From: Verrucomicrobiota bacterium
GTDB lineage: Bacteria; Verrucomicrobiota; Verrucomicrobiia; Limisphaerales; JACQFS01
Reading direction: 5' to 3'
NCBI GenBank assembly: GCA_016199935.1
Contig: JACQFS010000030.1
Coordinates: 1-36,663, forward strand
Length of the DNA stretch: 36,663 nucleotides
Shown here: positions 8,708 through 15,503 of the stretch, piece by piece
Position numbering within the stretch: the stretch's first letter is position 1
Layout of the letters: each line of letters starts with the position of its first letter
The notes under the pieces: model-generated
What the model was told of the DNA's origin: nothing
Seen by the model: the letters and a program-made list of their open reading frames with translations, nothing else
Database searches by the model: none
Position numbers and translations under genes: made by a program

Positions 8708-9469
8708 TTAAATCTCCCGCCCGGCCGCCACGGCAAACGGCCGCAGCTCCTCCATCAATTTCGCAAACCCCTCCAGCGTGAGCTGCTGCGCCCCGTCGCT
8801 CCACGCCTCGGCGGGATTCGGATGCACCTCGATGAGCAGCGCGTCGGCGCCCATCGCCACCGCGCCCTTGCACATCGCGACCACGAGGTCCGAGCGGCCG
8901 GCGCCCTGGCTCGGATCGATGACCACCGGCAGGTGCGATTCCTTTTTCAAAATCGGCACCGCCGAGAGATCGAGCGTGTTGCGCGTGTAGGTCTCGAAGG
9001 TGCGGATGCCGCGCTCGCAGAAGAGGAGATTGGGATTTCCGTTCGCCAGAATGTATTCGCCGGCGAGCAGCCATTCCTCGATGCGCTCAGAGAGGCCGCG
9101 CTTGAGCAGCACGGGCTTGCCGGTCTTGGCGGCGGCGATGAGGAGCTGGAAATTCTGCGCGTTGCGCGCGCCGATCTGCAGAATATCCGCGTAGTCCGCG
9201 ACCATCTCCACGTGGTCTTCGGATAGAAGTTCGGTGATGATCGCGAGGCCCGTCTCCTTGCGCGCCTTGGCGAGCAGCTTGAGGCCCTTTTCGCCGAGGC
9301 CCTGGAATTCATACGGCGAGGTGCGCGGCTTGAACGCCCCGCCGCGCAGCACGCTCGCGCCCGCCTTGGCCACCGCGTGCGCCGTCATCAGCAACTGCCT
9401 TTCGCTCTCGACCGAGCACGGCCCGGCCATGATGCAGATTTTTTTCCCGCCGATGACCGTGCCGCGCAC
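8708..9469 (-). CDS. aroF: DAHP synthase catalytic barrel (split from its regulatory domain by an amber stop)
   Basis: Type I-beta 3-deoxy-7-phosphoheptulonate synthase, joining phosphoenolpyruvate and erythrose 4-phosphate at the head of the shikimate pathway (family knowledge). Visible motifs, numbered from GTG 9469, are [11 protein letters not shown] (13-23, metal-ligand Cys at 18), [17 protein letters not shown] from 46, IGARNAQNF and LLKRG. Also present are IEVHPNP (metal-ligand Glu) and SDGAQQL (metal-ligand Asp). The usual DPSH segment reads DPSQ (Q188), so the fourth metal ligand, a His, is absent. The frame continues upstream without shift through TAG 9481-9479 into the usual N-terminal domain. 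GTG 9469 is the first plausible restart, because the next ATG falls inside the first barrel strand. Barrel-only relatives, as in Pyrococcus, are active, so a functional unregulated enzyme is possible. TAA ends it at 8708. Confidence 0.8.
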   Translation of the reverse strand: MRGTVIGGKKICIMAGPCSVESERQLLMTAHAVAKAGASVLRGGAFKPRTSPYEFQGLGEKGLKLLAKARKETGLAIITELLSEDHVEMVADYADILQIGARNAQNFQLLIAAAKTGKPVLLKRGLSERIEEWLLAGEYILANGNPNLLFCERGIRTFETYTRNTLDLSAVPILKKESHLPVVIDPSQGAGRSDLVVAMCKGAVAMGADALLIEVHPNPAEAWSDGAQQLTLEGFAKLMEELRPFAVAAGREI

Positions 9470-9478
9470 GTTGATGGT

Positions 9479-9724
9479 CTAGTTGTGCGCGTGCGCTTCG
9501 CGGCTGACGAGCTTGTAACGCTTCTGCACCGGCATCACCGACTCGACCTGCTTCCAGGCCGTGAGCGTTTCGAGCGTGTGGTGCTTGCGCTCGTCGCCGA
9601 TCGCGCCGATGACGGTGCGCTCGACGCCGCGGATGACGTGCGGCTTGTAGCCGAGCTTGCGGATTTCCTTGAGGACCGCCTGCTCCTCCTTCTTCGGCGT
9701 GCGGGGTTTGAGAACGACAATCAT
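9479..9724 (-). CDS. N-terminal regulatory domain of DAHP synthase, ended by an in-frame TAG
   Basis: An 81-residue reading frame starting MIVVLKPRTPKKEEQ, with GVERTVIGAIGDER and YKLVSREAHAHN at its end. This matches the ferredoxin-like (ACT-like) N-terminal domain of Thermotoga-type DAHP synthase, which gives feedback inhibition by aromatic amino acids (family knowledge). The last twelve residues and the segment after the stop align gap-free with the domain linker of the full-length enzyme, so the TAG replaces exactly one codon. The catalytic barrel resumes in the same frame. ATG 9724 was chosen because it matches the family start MIVVLKPG. Either this is an ancestral single gene disabled by a nonsense change, or two polypeptides are made from one mRNA. 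A sequencing or assembly error is the main alternative. Confidence 0.75.
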   Translation of the reverse strand: MIVVLKPRTPKKEEQAVLKEIRKLGYKPHVIRGVERTVIGAIGDERKHHTLETLTAWKQVESVMPVQKRYKLVSREAHAHN

Positions 9725-9853
9725 GGATGCTTCGGGTTGATGCCGCGCGCACGCTAACAGGCCGCCTCCTGCCGTCAACCGGGCGGATTCAATTCCCCAT
9801 CGCACTGAACGAACCGGACCGATCTCCGGTCAACTCCAGCGGGCAATCGGCCT

Positions 9854-9882
9854 TTGACTTGTGCGCCGAGCCGGACTAATAA
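9854..9882 (+). promoter_or_regulatory. Candidate promoter, near-leaderless, of the secreted proline-rich protein
   Basis: TTGACT (9854-9859) and TAATAA (9877-9882) are exactly 17 bases apart. The start codon at 9892 is only 9 bases beyond, so transcription should start within a few bases of ATG. Confidence 0.4.
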
Positions 9883-9891
9883 ACCAACGCC

Positions 9892-11082
9892 ATGAACCAC
9901 GCCGGCCCCCGCCGATCAACCGCCGCGAACGCCCTGCGCGTCGCGGCGGGCGTGGCGTTTTCGACCGGGCTACTGGCACACGCCGCCGACGTGGACATCA
10001 AGCGCGACCTCCTCCCCGAGCGTCCCGACAAGTCGCTGACCCCCGGCAAGGCTAAGCCCCGCGAGCCGGACGCCCCGACGTTCAAGGAAATGCTCGCGCC
10101 CGATCCCGAGGCAAACATCCTGCCGATGGTCCCCCCGCCGATTCGGTTGCGCCGGCCGCTCACGCGCGACGAACAGGAGCAGCTCGACGCCAAGCGCGAC
10201 TGGATGTTCGTCCTCCCGCAGGCCAACAGCCAGTCGCCCAACGAGGCGCTGGGTGTCCGCAAGGAAAAATTCGAGGGCGGGGAAAAGCCGTTCAAGGGCG
10301 TGATGCTCCGCTACCTCGAGGGCGAGAGCGGCGCCAAGTCGGAAAATGCAAACACCTCCCGGACCAACGGCGTCGCCGGCGGCCGCGGCCGCGACTCGCG
10401 CAACGCGATGGACAACCGCGACCCGCTCGAGACGCGCGATCCGCTCGCGCCCGAAGACCCGTTCGACAAGAAGACCAGCCGCAACACCGGCGGCTTCCAG
10501 AAGGAGAAGGACCGATCCACCGCGGACTACTCGGACCCGAAACGCATCGCCGAACGCGAAGCCGCCTCGGGCAAGACCTCGGCCGTCGGCGTCGTCGGCG
10601 TGCCCGCCGTGTTGCTCCACACGCCGGGGGATTACTCCAATGGCACCTCGTATCTCACGGACCTGAACTACTCCAGCCTCTACGGCAACGCCAACGACCT
10701 GCGCGAGCAGCATGAACGCGACGCGGAGCGCAAGTCGCGCGCCGCCGATTTCCGCGCGCTGCTCGATCACCGCCCCGTGCCGGACAAACCCGCGGCCGGT
10801 CCCGGCGGCGCGAACGATCCGGTCAACCTGTTCAAGGACGCCACCGTCCAGCCGGTCAATCCCGTGGTCGGCAACCGCCTCGAAGCCTTCGGCGGTGGCA
10901 ACAAGAGCGCGCTCAACTTCGGCAACGCCGGCCTGCCCGGCGGGCGGCCCGCGGGCTTCAACGATCTCTCCCCGCGTCCGCTCGGCGAGTCCTCCCTCTC
11001 GCCCTCGGTCTTCGCCCCGCCCCCGACGGTCATCCAGCCGCCCAAGCCCGCGGTGCTGGAATTTCCGAAGCGAAAACTTTGA
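9892..11082 (+). CDS. Secreted proline- and asparagine-rich protein of unknown function
   Basis: I do not recognise this 396-residue protein. Residues 1-31 form a Sec signal peptide: a basic Arg-rich start, hydrophobic ALRVAAGVAFSTGLLAHA, and an AHA-AD cleavage site. The mature protein is low in hydrophobic residues and rich in Pro, Arg, Asp, Gly and Asn. Stretches such as ETRDPLAPEDPFDKK, and a C-terminus alternating PPPTVIQPPKPAVLEF, suggest mostly disordered or extended structure. No catalytic motif is visible, and the two internal Tyr-containing segments (LRYLEGE, YSNGTSYLTDLNYSSLYG) are the only aromatic-rich parts. It ends 33 bases from the convergent moeA. It may be a periplasmic or envelope scaffold protein restricted to this lineage. 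The codon pattern is typical of the neighbourhood, so real coding is likely. Confidence 0.75.
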   Translation: MNHAGPRRSTAANALRVAAGVAFSTGLLAHAADVDIKRDLLPERPDKSLTPGKAKPREPDAPTFKEMLAPDPEANILPMVPPPIRLRRPLTRDEQEQLDAKRDWMFVLPQANSQSPNEALGVRKEKFEGGEKPFKGVMLRYLEGESGAKSENANTSRTNGVAGGRGRDSRNAMDNRDPLETRDPLAPEDPFDKKTSRNTGGFQKEKDRSTADYSDPKRIAEREAASGKTSAVGVVGVPAVLLHTPGDYSNGTSYLTDLNYSSLYGNANDLREQHERDAERKSRAADFRALLDHRPVPDKPAAGPGGANDPVNLFKDATVQPVNPVVGNRLEAFGGGNKSALNFGNAGLPGGRPAGFNDLSPRPLGESSLSPSVFAPPPTVIQPPKPAVLEFPKRKL

Positions 11083-11115
11083 ACGGCCGGCGCGCGCCGT
11101 GTCTTCGCGCCGCGC

Positions 11116-12312
11116 TCACTCCCACCGCATCACGCCCACACGTTCGCCCGGCGGCAGCGCCGTGCGCGGCGGCACGCGCACCAGACCGTTGGCCGACGCG
11201 AGCGAGTTGAGCACGTGCGACGCCTGCGTGCCCGCGGAGCGGACGCCCCCGCGCGCGTCCTGCGTCACGCGGAGGAAATGCGGACGGTCGCCGCGGTTCT
11301 CCAACGCCTCGAGCAACTCGCCCGGCACCAGCGGCGGCAACGGCTCCGTCGCGCCCTGCCACCGCGCCAGCGCGGGCGCGACGAAGACGAGGAAGCACAC
11401 GAGCGCCGAGACCGGATTGCCGGGCAGGCCGAAGAAAAATTTCCCGCCGCACTGGCCGAACACCAGCGGCTTGCCCGGTTTCATCGCCACCTGCCAGAAA
11501 CCCACGGTGCCGCCGAGTTGCGTGAACGCCTCCTTCACGAAGTCGTGCTCGCCGACCGACACGCCGCCGGAGGAGATCACCACGTCGCACGCATCGAGCG
11601 CGGCCCGCAACGCGGCGCGCACGGCGGCCGGCTCGTCGCGCACGATCGGAAAAATTTCCGGCACCGCCCCGGCGCGGCGCGCGAGCAACGCGAGGCCAGC
11701 GCGGTTGCTCTCAAAAATCTGACCCGGCGCCAGCGGCCCGCCCGCCTCGCGCAACTCATCGCCCGTGCCGAGAATGCCCGCGCGCGGCGCGCGGCCCACG
11801 CTCACGCGCGCGACCCCCGTCGCGGCCAGCAGCGAAATGTGACCGAAGCCCAGCCGTGTCCCGCGCGCGGCGAGCAACGCGCCGCGCTTCACGTCCTCGC
11901 CGGCGAAGCGGACATTTTCCCACGGCTTCACGGCATCGAGCACGAGCACGCGATCCGCCTCCGCGCGGCAGTCCTCCTGCATCACCACGGCGTCCGCGCC
12001 GCGCGGCAGCGGCGAGCCGGTGAAGAGCCGCACGCAATCACCCGCGGCGAGTTCGCCCGCGAAGACGCTGCCAGCCGGCGCGCGGCCAATGACTCGGAGC
12101 GCGGCCGGCCGTTCCGCCGACGCGCCCGCGACGTCGCTCGCGCGCACGGCGTAACCGTCCATCGCCGAGTTGTCAAACGGCGGCAGCTCGATGGGGGAGG
12201 AAATGTCGGCGGCGAGGAAACGGCCGCACGCGTCGGCGAGCGCGACGCTCTCCTCGCCGCTGGGCTTCACGGCGTCGAGGATGCGGGCTTGGGCGGCTTC
12301 GATGGTCAGCAC
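11116..12312 (-). CDS. moeA: Molybdopterin molybdenumtransferase
   Basis: Inserts molybdate into adenylylated molybdopterin, the last common step of molybdenum cofactor synthesis (family knowledge). The 398 residues match MoeA length. Motifs are PPFDNSAMDGYA (44-55) in domain I, then GTGDELREAGGPLAPGQIFESN and SSGGVSVGEHDFVKEAF of the MoCF-binding (MogA-like) domain. KPGKPLVFG and FGLPGNPVSALVCF follow, and a C-terminal beta-barrel domain IV ends the protein. The start is GTG at 12312, followed directly by LTIEAAQARIL; no ATG fits better. It follows the Kef-type antiporter on the same strand after 26 bases and may share its transcript. moaD and moaE lie about 20 kb away; moaA, moaC and mogA were not found in this window. 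Confidence 0.94.
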   Translation of the reverse strand: MLTIEAAQARILDAVKPSGEESVALADACGRFLAADISSPIELPPFDNSAMDGYAVRASDVAGASAERPAALRVIGRAPAGSVFAGELAAGDCVRLFTGSPLPRGADAVVMQEDCRAEADRVLVLDAVKPWENVRFAGEDVKRGALLAARGTRLGFGHISLLAATGVARVSVGRAPRAGILGTGDELREAGGPLAPGQIFESNRAGLALLARRAGAVPEIFPIVRDEPAAVRAALRAALDACDVVISSGGVSVGEHDFVKEAFTQLGGTVGFWQVAMKPGKPLVFGQCGGKFFFGLPGNPVSALVCFLVFVAPALARWQGATEPLPPLVPGELLEALENRGDRPHFLRVTQDARGGVRSAGTQASHVLNSLASANGLVRVPPRTALPPGERVGVMRWE

Positions 12313-12338
12313 GGGAATGGAAAGGGGACGGACGAACG

Positions 12339-14084
12339 CTAAGGAATCACCTCATTGCGCTTCCACAAATGATGGTCCTGTTCCTTGCGCATCTGGTAGA
12401 GGAGTTTTTTCTCCGCGGCCTCGATGACCTTGAGTAGGTCCTCGGCTTCGAGCAGGCGCGGGGTGCTCACGTAGTTCGCGCCCGCGGCGTAAAGTTCCGG
12501 CACGTCGCAAAGCTGTTCGGCGTGGACGACGATCTGCGCGGTGGCGTTCACCTCGCGCAATTGACGGAGAAGTTTCAAGTTGCTCGCGCCCTTGAGGATG
12601 ATGTTCGGCAGGGAGCAGATGATGATCTCCGCGTGGGCCACGCCGGCGTGCAGCAGCACGTCGCGCTGCGCGATGTCGCCATACACCACGTCCACGTCGC
12701 GCGCCTTGAGCCGCTCGAAGACGTGCGGGTTGAAATCCACCACGCGCACCTCGGTGAGCAGCGCCGGCTTTTCGCGCGTGATCTCCTCGATCAACGAACT
12801 CGCCGTCCAGAAGAAGCCGAGCAGGAAAATTTTCTTCGGCTTGGCGTGCCCCTCCGCCGACGCGTGCGCGGCGAGGTGGTGCCCGTCGAGGTCGGGCAGG
12901 CCGGCCAGCAGCAGCCAGGGCTTGGTCTTGCGCAGGATCGTGTCGCTCTTGAACACGGCGTAGGTCGAGTCCACCGCAAGGAACGCGAACGCGAACGCCG
13001 CGATGCTGATGGTCGTGTCGCTCACGTCGCCGCTGGCCTTGCCGAGCGTGAGCAGCACGAGCGAAAGTTCGCTCATCTGACAGAGGTTCACCGCGGGCAG
13101 CAGGCTGCCGCGATGGCCCTGCTTCATCCAGTAGAGCGGCGGGAACACCGTCAGCATCCGCGTGCCGATGATGAACAGCGCCACCACACACATCCACATC
13201 AGGTAGTTCCACGTCGGCACCGGGATCGTCATGCCGAGGCCAACGAAGAAGAGCGTGACAAAAAAATCGCGGAGGCTCGTGACCTTCGCCACCACGTCGA
13301 GCGTGTAGGGAAACGTGGAGACCATCACGCCGGCGATGAGCGCGCCCATCTCGCGCGAGAGGCCGAGTTGGTAGGCGAAGCCCGCCATCGCGAAGCACCA
13401 CGCGAGCGAGCCGACCAGCACCAGCTCCGGCATGCGCGCGACGAATTTGAAAATCGGCGGCAGCAGATAGCGGCTGACCACGAGGCCGACGAGGATCAGG
13501 AGGAACACCTTGCCCACCGCGAGCGCCATGATGCCGAGGGCCGGATGCTTCAGGTTCGGTTGCACGGCGAGGAAGAGGATCGTCGCGAGGTCCTGGATCA
13601 CCAGCACGCCGAGCGTCACGCGGCCCGGGAGCGTTTCGAGTTCGCGCTTGTCGTAGAGGATTTTGACAATGATGACCGTGCTCGACATCGCAGCAGCGAC
13701 GGCGAAGTAAAGCCCCTCGAGCCACCCCTGCCCCGGCCCGACCAGTCCGAAGAAGAGCCAGCCCAGCCCGACGCAGCCGAGGATTTGCACGGCGGCCGTG
13801 ACGGTGATGACGCGCCCGGCGCTCGCCATTTTTTTCAGGTCAATCTCCAGCCCGATCATGAACAGCAGCAGCAGCAGTCCGATGCCGGAAATGGTCTCGA
13901 TGGATTCCGTGTTGCTGATGAGCGTGGTGTGGGCTTCGCCGAAACGGATGCCATGCGGCCCGATGAGGAAGCCGGCGAGCAGATACGCCAGCAGCAGCGG
14001 CTGACGAAGAACCTGCGACAGCACCGCCACCACCCAGGCGGCCACGATGCAGACGGCGATGTCTATGATCAATCCGTGCTCCAC
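12339..14084 (-). CDS. Kef-type monovalent cation/proton antiporter with C-terminal RCK domain
   Basis: A CPA2-family antiporter of 581 residues. It has about 12 hydrophobic segments from residue 5 to about 380, with family-typical LAYLLAGFLIGPHG and GLLLLLFMIGLEIDL near the start. After a short linker comes a TrkA-N/RCK-like cytoplasmic domain (about 414-545). Its nucleotide-binding loop reads FLLGFFWTASSL, without the usual G-x-G-x-x-G, so NAD binding may be lost or altered. The later acidic strand end VVDFNP is kept. GTG 14084 was chosen because VEHGLIIDIAV matches the usual start of Kef proteins and a -10-like TAGTCT lies 8 bases upstream. The frame also stays open to 14249, but that would overlap the divergent oxidoreductase. 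It probably exchanges K+ or Na+ for H+; the ion is not decidable. Stop is TAG. Confidence 0.87.
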   Translation of the reverse strand: MEHGLIIDIAVCIVAAWVVAVLSQVLRQPLLLAYLLAGFLIGPHGIRFGEAHTTLISNTESIETISGIGLLLLLFMIGLEIDLKKMASAGRVITVTAAVQILGCVGLGWLFFGLVGPGQGWLEGLYFAVAAAMSSTVIIVKILYDKRELETLPGRVTLGVLVIQDLATILFLAVQPNLKHPALGIMALAVGKVFLLILVGLVVSRYLLPPIFKFVARMPELVLVGSLAWCFAMAGFAYQLGLSREMGALIAGVMVSTFPYTLDVVAKVTSLRDFFVTLFFVGLGMTIPVPTWNYLMWMCVVALFIIGTRMLTVFPPLYWMKQGHRGSLLPAVNLCQMSELSLVLLTLGKASGDVSDTTISIAAFAFAFLAVDSTYAVFKSDTILRKTKPWLLLAGLPDLDGHHLAAHASAEGHAKPKKIFLLGFFWTASSLIEEITREKPALLTEVRVVDFNPHVFERLKARDVDVVYGDIAQRDVLLHAGVAHAEIIICSLPNIILKGASNLKLLRQLREVNATAQIVVHAEQLCDVPELYAAGANYVSTPRLLEAEDLLKVIEAAEKKLLYQMRKEQDHHLWKRNEVIP

Positions 14085-14092
14085 GAGCGCGC

Positions 14093-14122
14093 AGACTAAG
14101 CAATACGCCACGCCGGAGTCGA
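14093..14122 (-). promoter_or_regulatory. Candidate promoter of the Kef-type antiporter
   Basis: On the minus strand TCGACT (14122-14117) and TAGTCT (14098-14093) are 18 bases apart. The -10-like box ends 8 bases before GTG 14084. This supports the GTG start and a near-leaderless mRNA. Confidence 0.3.
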
Positions 14123-14196
14123 GCAGGGACTCAGCGGGCGCGGTGGCATTTTTTGCTTCGCTCCACGGCCGGCTCGCGCCAACGTCAACGCACACC

Positions 14197-15270
14197 ATGA
14201 AGACCAAGCGATGGAAAATTGCCGGCATCAATTTCGACCACTTCCACATGGGCGACCTGCTCCGCTACGCGCACGAACATCCGCGCGCCGAGATCGTCGG
14301 CATCAGCGACGAGCAACCCGCGCGCATGGCGGAGGCGGTGCGCAAGGGACTCGTCGCGCCCGACCGCGCCTTCACCGATTACCGCGAGTGCCTGGAGCGC
14401 ACGAAACCCGACGTGGTGATCCTTTGCCCCGCCGCCTCCAAGCACGGCGAGTGGGTGAAGAAAGTCGCGCCCTACGGTCCGCACCTCTTGGTCGAGAAAC
14501 CTTTCGCGGCATCGCTCAAGGAAGCGGATGCGATGATTGCCGCGATGCGCCGCGGGCAGACGCTCATGATCAACTGGCCGCTCCAGTGGTCGCGCTCGAT
14601 GCAGCAGGCGCACGCGTTGATCAAGCGCGGACTGATCGGCGAGGTGCTCAACGTGTGGCATTTCGGCGGCAACCGCGGCCCGCTCTTTCACGGCGCGGAC
14701 AAGGACGAGAAAACGCCCGCAGAGGTCGCGAAGGAAAAACCGCACTCGTGGTTTTACAAACGCGCGCACGGCGGCGGGTCGTTGCTCGACTACCTCGGCT
14801 ACGGCACCACGCTCGGCACGTGGTATCAGGGCGGCCGCCGTCCGCTCGAAGTGACCGCCACAGTGGACCAGCCCAAGGGCCTCGAGGTGGACGAGCACAG
14901 CATCGTCGTCGCGCGCTACGCGCACGGGCTCTCGAAATTCGAGACGCGCTGGGGGACGTTCACCGACCCGTGGACAATCCAGCCGCAACCGCGCTGCGGC
15001 TTCGTCATCGCCGGCACCGAGGGGACGATCAGCAATTACGACTACGATCCGTTCGTCACCGTGCAGACGCGCAAGCGGCCGCAGCCGCACCGCATCGCCG
15101 CGCCCGCGCTGAGCGCGCCGAACCAGAACCCGGTGCAGTATCTTCTCCACTCACTCGACCACGGGAAAAAACTCGAAGGCCCGGTGAGCCTGCCCATCAG
15201 CCGCCTCGGCCAGGAGATCGTGGACGCCGCCGTGCGCAGCGCGAAGCTCAAGCGGACGGTGAAGCTGTGA
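14197..15270 (+). CDS. Gfo/Idh/MocA family oxidoreductase
   Basis: A 357-residue protein of the glucose-fructose oxidoreductase / inositol dehydrogenase family, which oxidises or reduces sugars and polyols with NAD(P) (family knowledge). Residues 7-120 form the nucleotide-binding half, with the conserved VEKPFAAS (E100-K101-P102) where the lysine is catalytic in relatives. The remainder is the alpha/beta substrate domain. The first loop reads AGINFDHFHMGDLL rather than G-x-G-x-x-G, so the dinucleotide loop is atypical; a subfamily with this N-F-D-H form appears common in this phylum, from memory. The start at ATG 14197 places the first strand at once; upstream in-frame sequence belongs to the divergent promoter region. 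No signal peptide or Tat motif is seen. Substrate unknown; the following sugar-binding protein gene hints at carbohydrate use. Confidence 0.86.
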   Translation: MKTKRWKIAGINFDHFHMGDLLRYAHEHPRAEIVGISDEQPARMAEAVRKGLVAPDRAFTDYRECLERTKPDVVILCPAASKHGEWVKKVAPYGPHLLVEKPFAASLKEADAMIAAMRRGQTLMINWPLQWSRSMQQAHALIKRGLIGEVLNVWHFGGNRGPLFHGADKDEKTPAEVAKEKPHSWFYKRAHGGGSLLDYLGYGTTLGTWYQGGRRPLEVTATVDQPKGLEVDEHSIVVARYAHGLSKFETRWGTFTDPWTIQPQPRCGFVIAGTEGTISNYDYDPFVTVQTRKRPQPHRIAAPALSAPNQNPVQYLLHSLDHGKKLEGPVSLPISRLGQEIVDAAVRSAKLKRTVKL

Positions 15271-15326
15271 CCTGACCGGTAGTGGGGCACGCCCGAGACT
15301 GCCCTCGAACGCAACCGGGCCGGAGC

Positions 15327-15436
15327 GCGGCGTTCACGCCGCTTCAACGTTGGGACGCCACGGGCCAACCGTATCCGCCCTGCGCTTCGGACCTTGAGGC
15401 GGCCTAAAGGCCGCGCATCCGGGGCCGCCCGGATGC
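15327..15436. repeat. Cluster of three intergenic hairpins
   Basis: Within the 233-base gap between the oxidoreductase and the sugar-binding protein are three perfect hairpins. GCGGCG-TTCA-CGCCGC is at 15327-15342, GCGGCC-TAAA-GGCCGC at 15399-15414, and GCATCCGGG-GCCG-CCCGGATGC at 15415-15436. The last two abut. None is followed by a T run. The first includes GGAGCGCGGCGTTCACGCCG-type sequence that I recall as a dispersed palindrome in Verrucomicrobiota genomes (recollection). Nothing else is recognised in this gap. Confidence 0.7.
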
Positions 15437-15503
15437 GGCCCCACTACGCGGCGGAAACCTTTTCAGTGGTCGCGCACCGGCGACGTGGTTACGTTTCGCG
15501 CGC

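Noticed and set aside
7466-9226. 586-codon plus-strand frame opposite recA and the DAHP synthase
   Set aside because: It crosses two well-supported genes and the gap between them, and has the composition of an antisense shadow.
8708-9469. KDO-8-phosphate synthase as an alternative for the barrel gene
   Set aside because: The motif AGPCSVES with Cys, the [11 protein letters not shown] segment and the upstream regulatory domain fit type I-beta DAHP synthase; KDO8P synthases have a different first-strand motif and no such domain.
9479-9481. Recoding of TAG (pyrrolysine or general stop reassignment)
   Set aside because: TAG ends several intact genes in the window (stops at 12339, 18789, 19624, 33372) at family-typical positions, and no pyl genes or recoding element were seen.
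14085-14249. N-terminal extension of the Kef-type antiporter
   Set aside because: It would overlap the divergent oxidoreductase start and adds non-family sequence; GTG 14084 matches the family start.
15399-15436. CRISPR-like or tandem repeat array
   Set aside because: Only two adjacent hairpins with different sequences; there are no repeated units with regular spacers.
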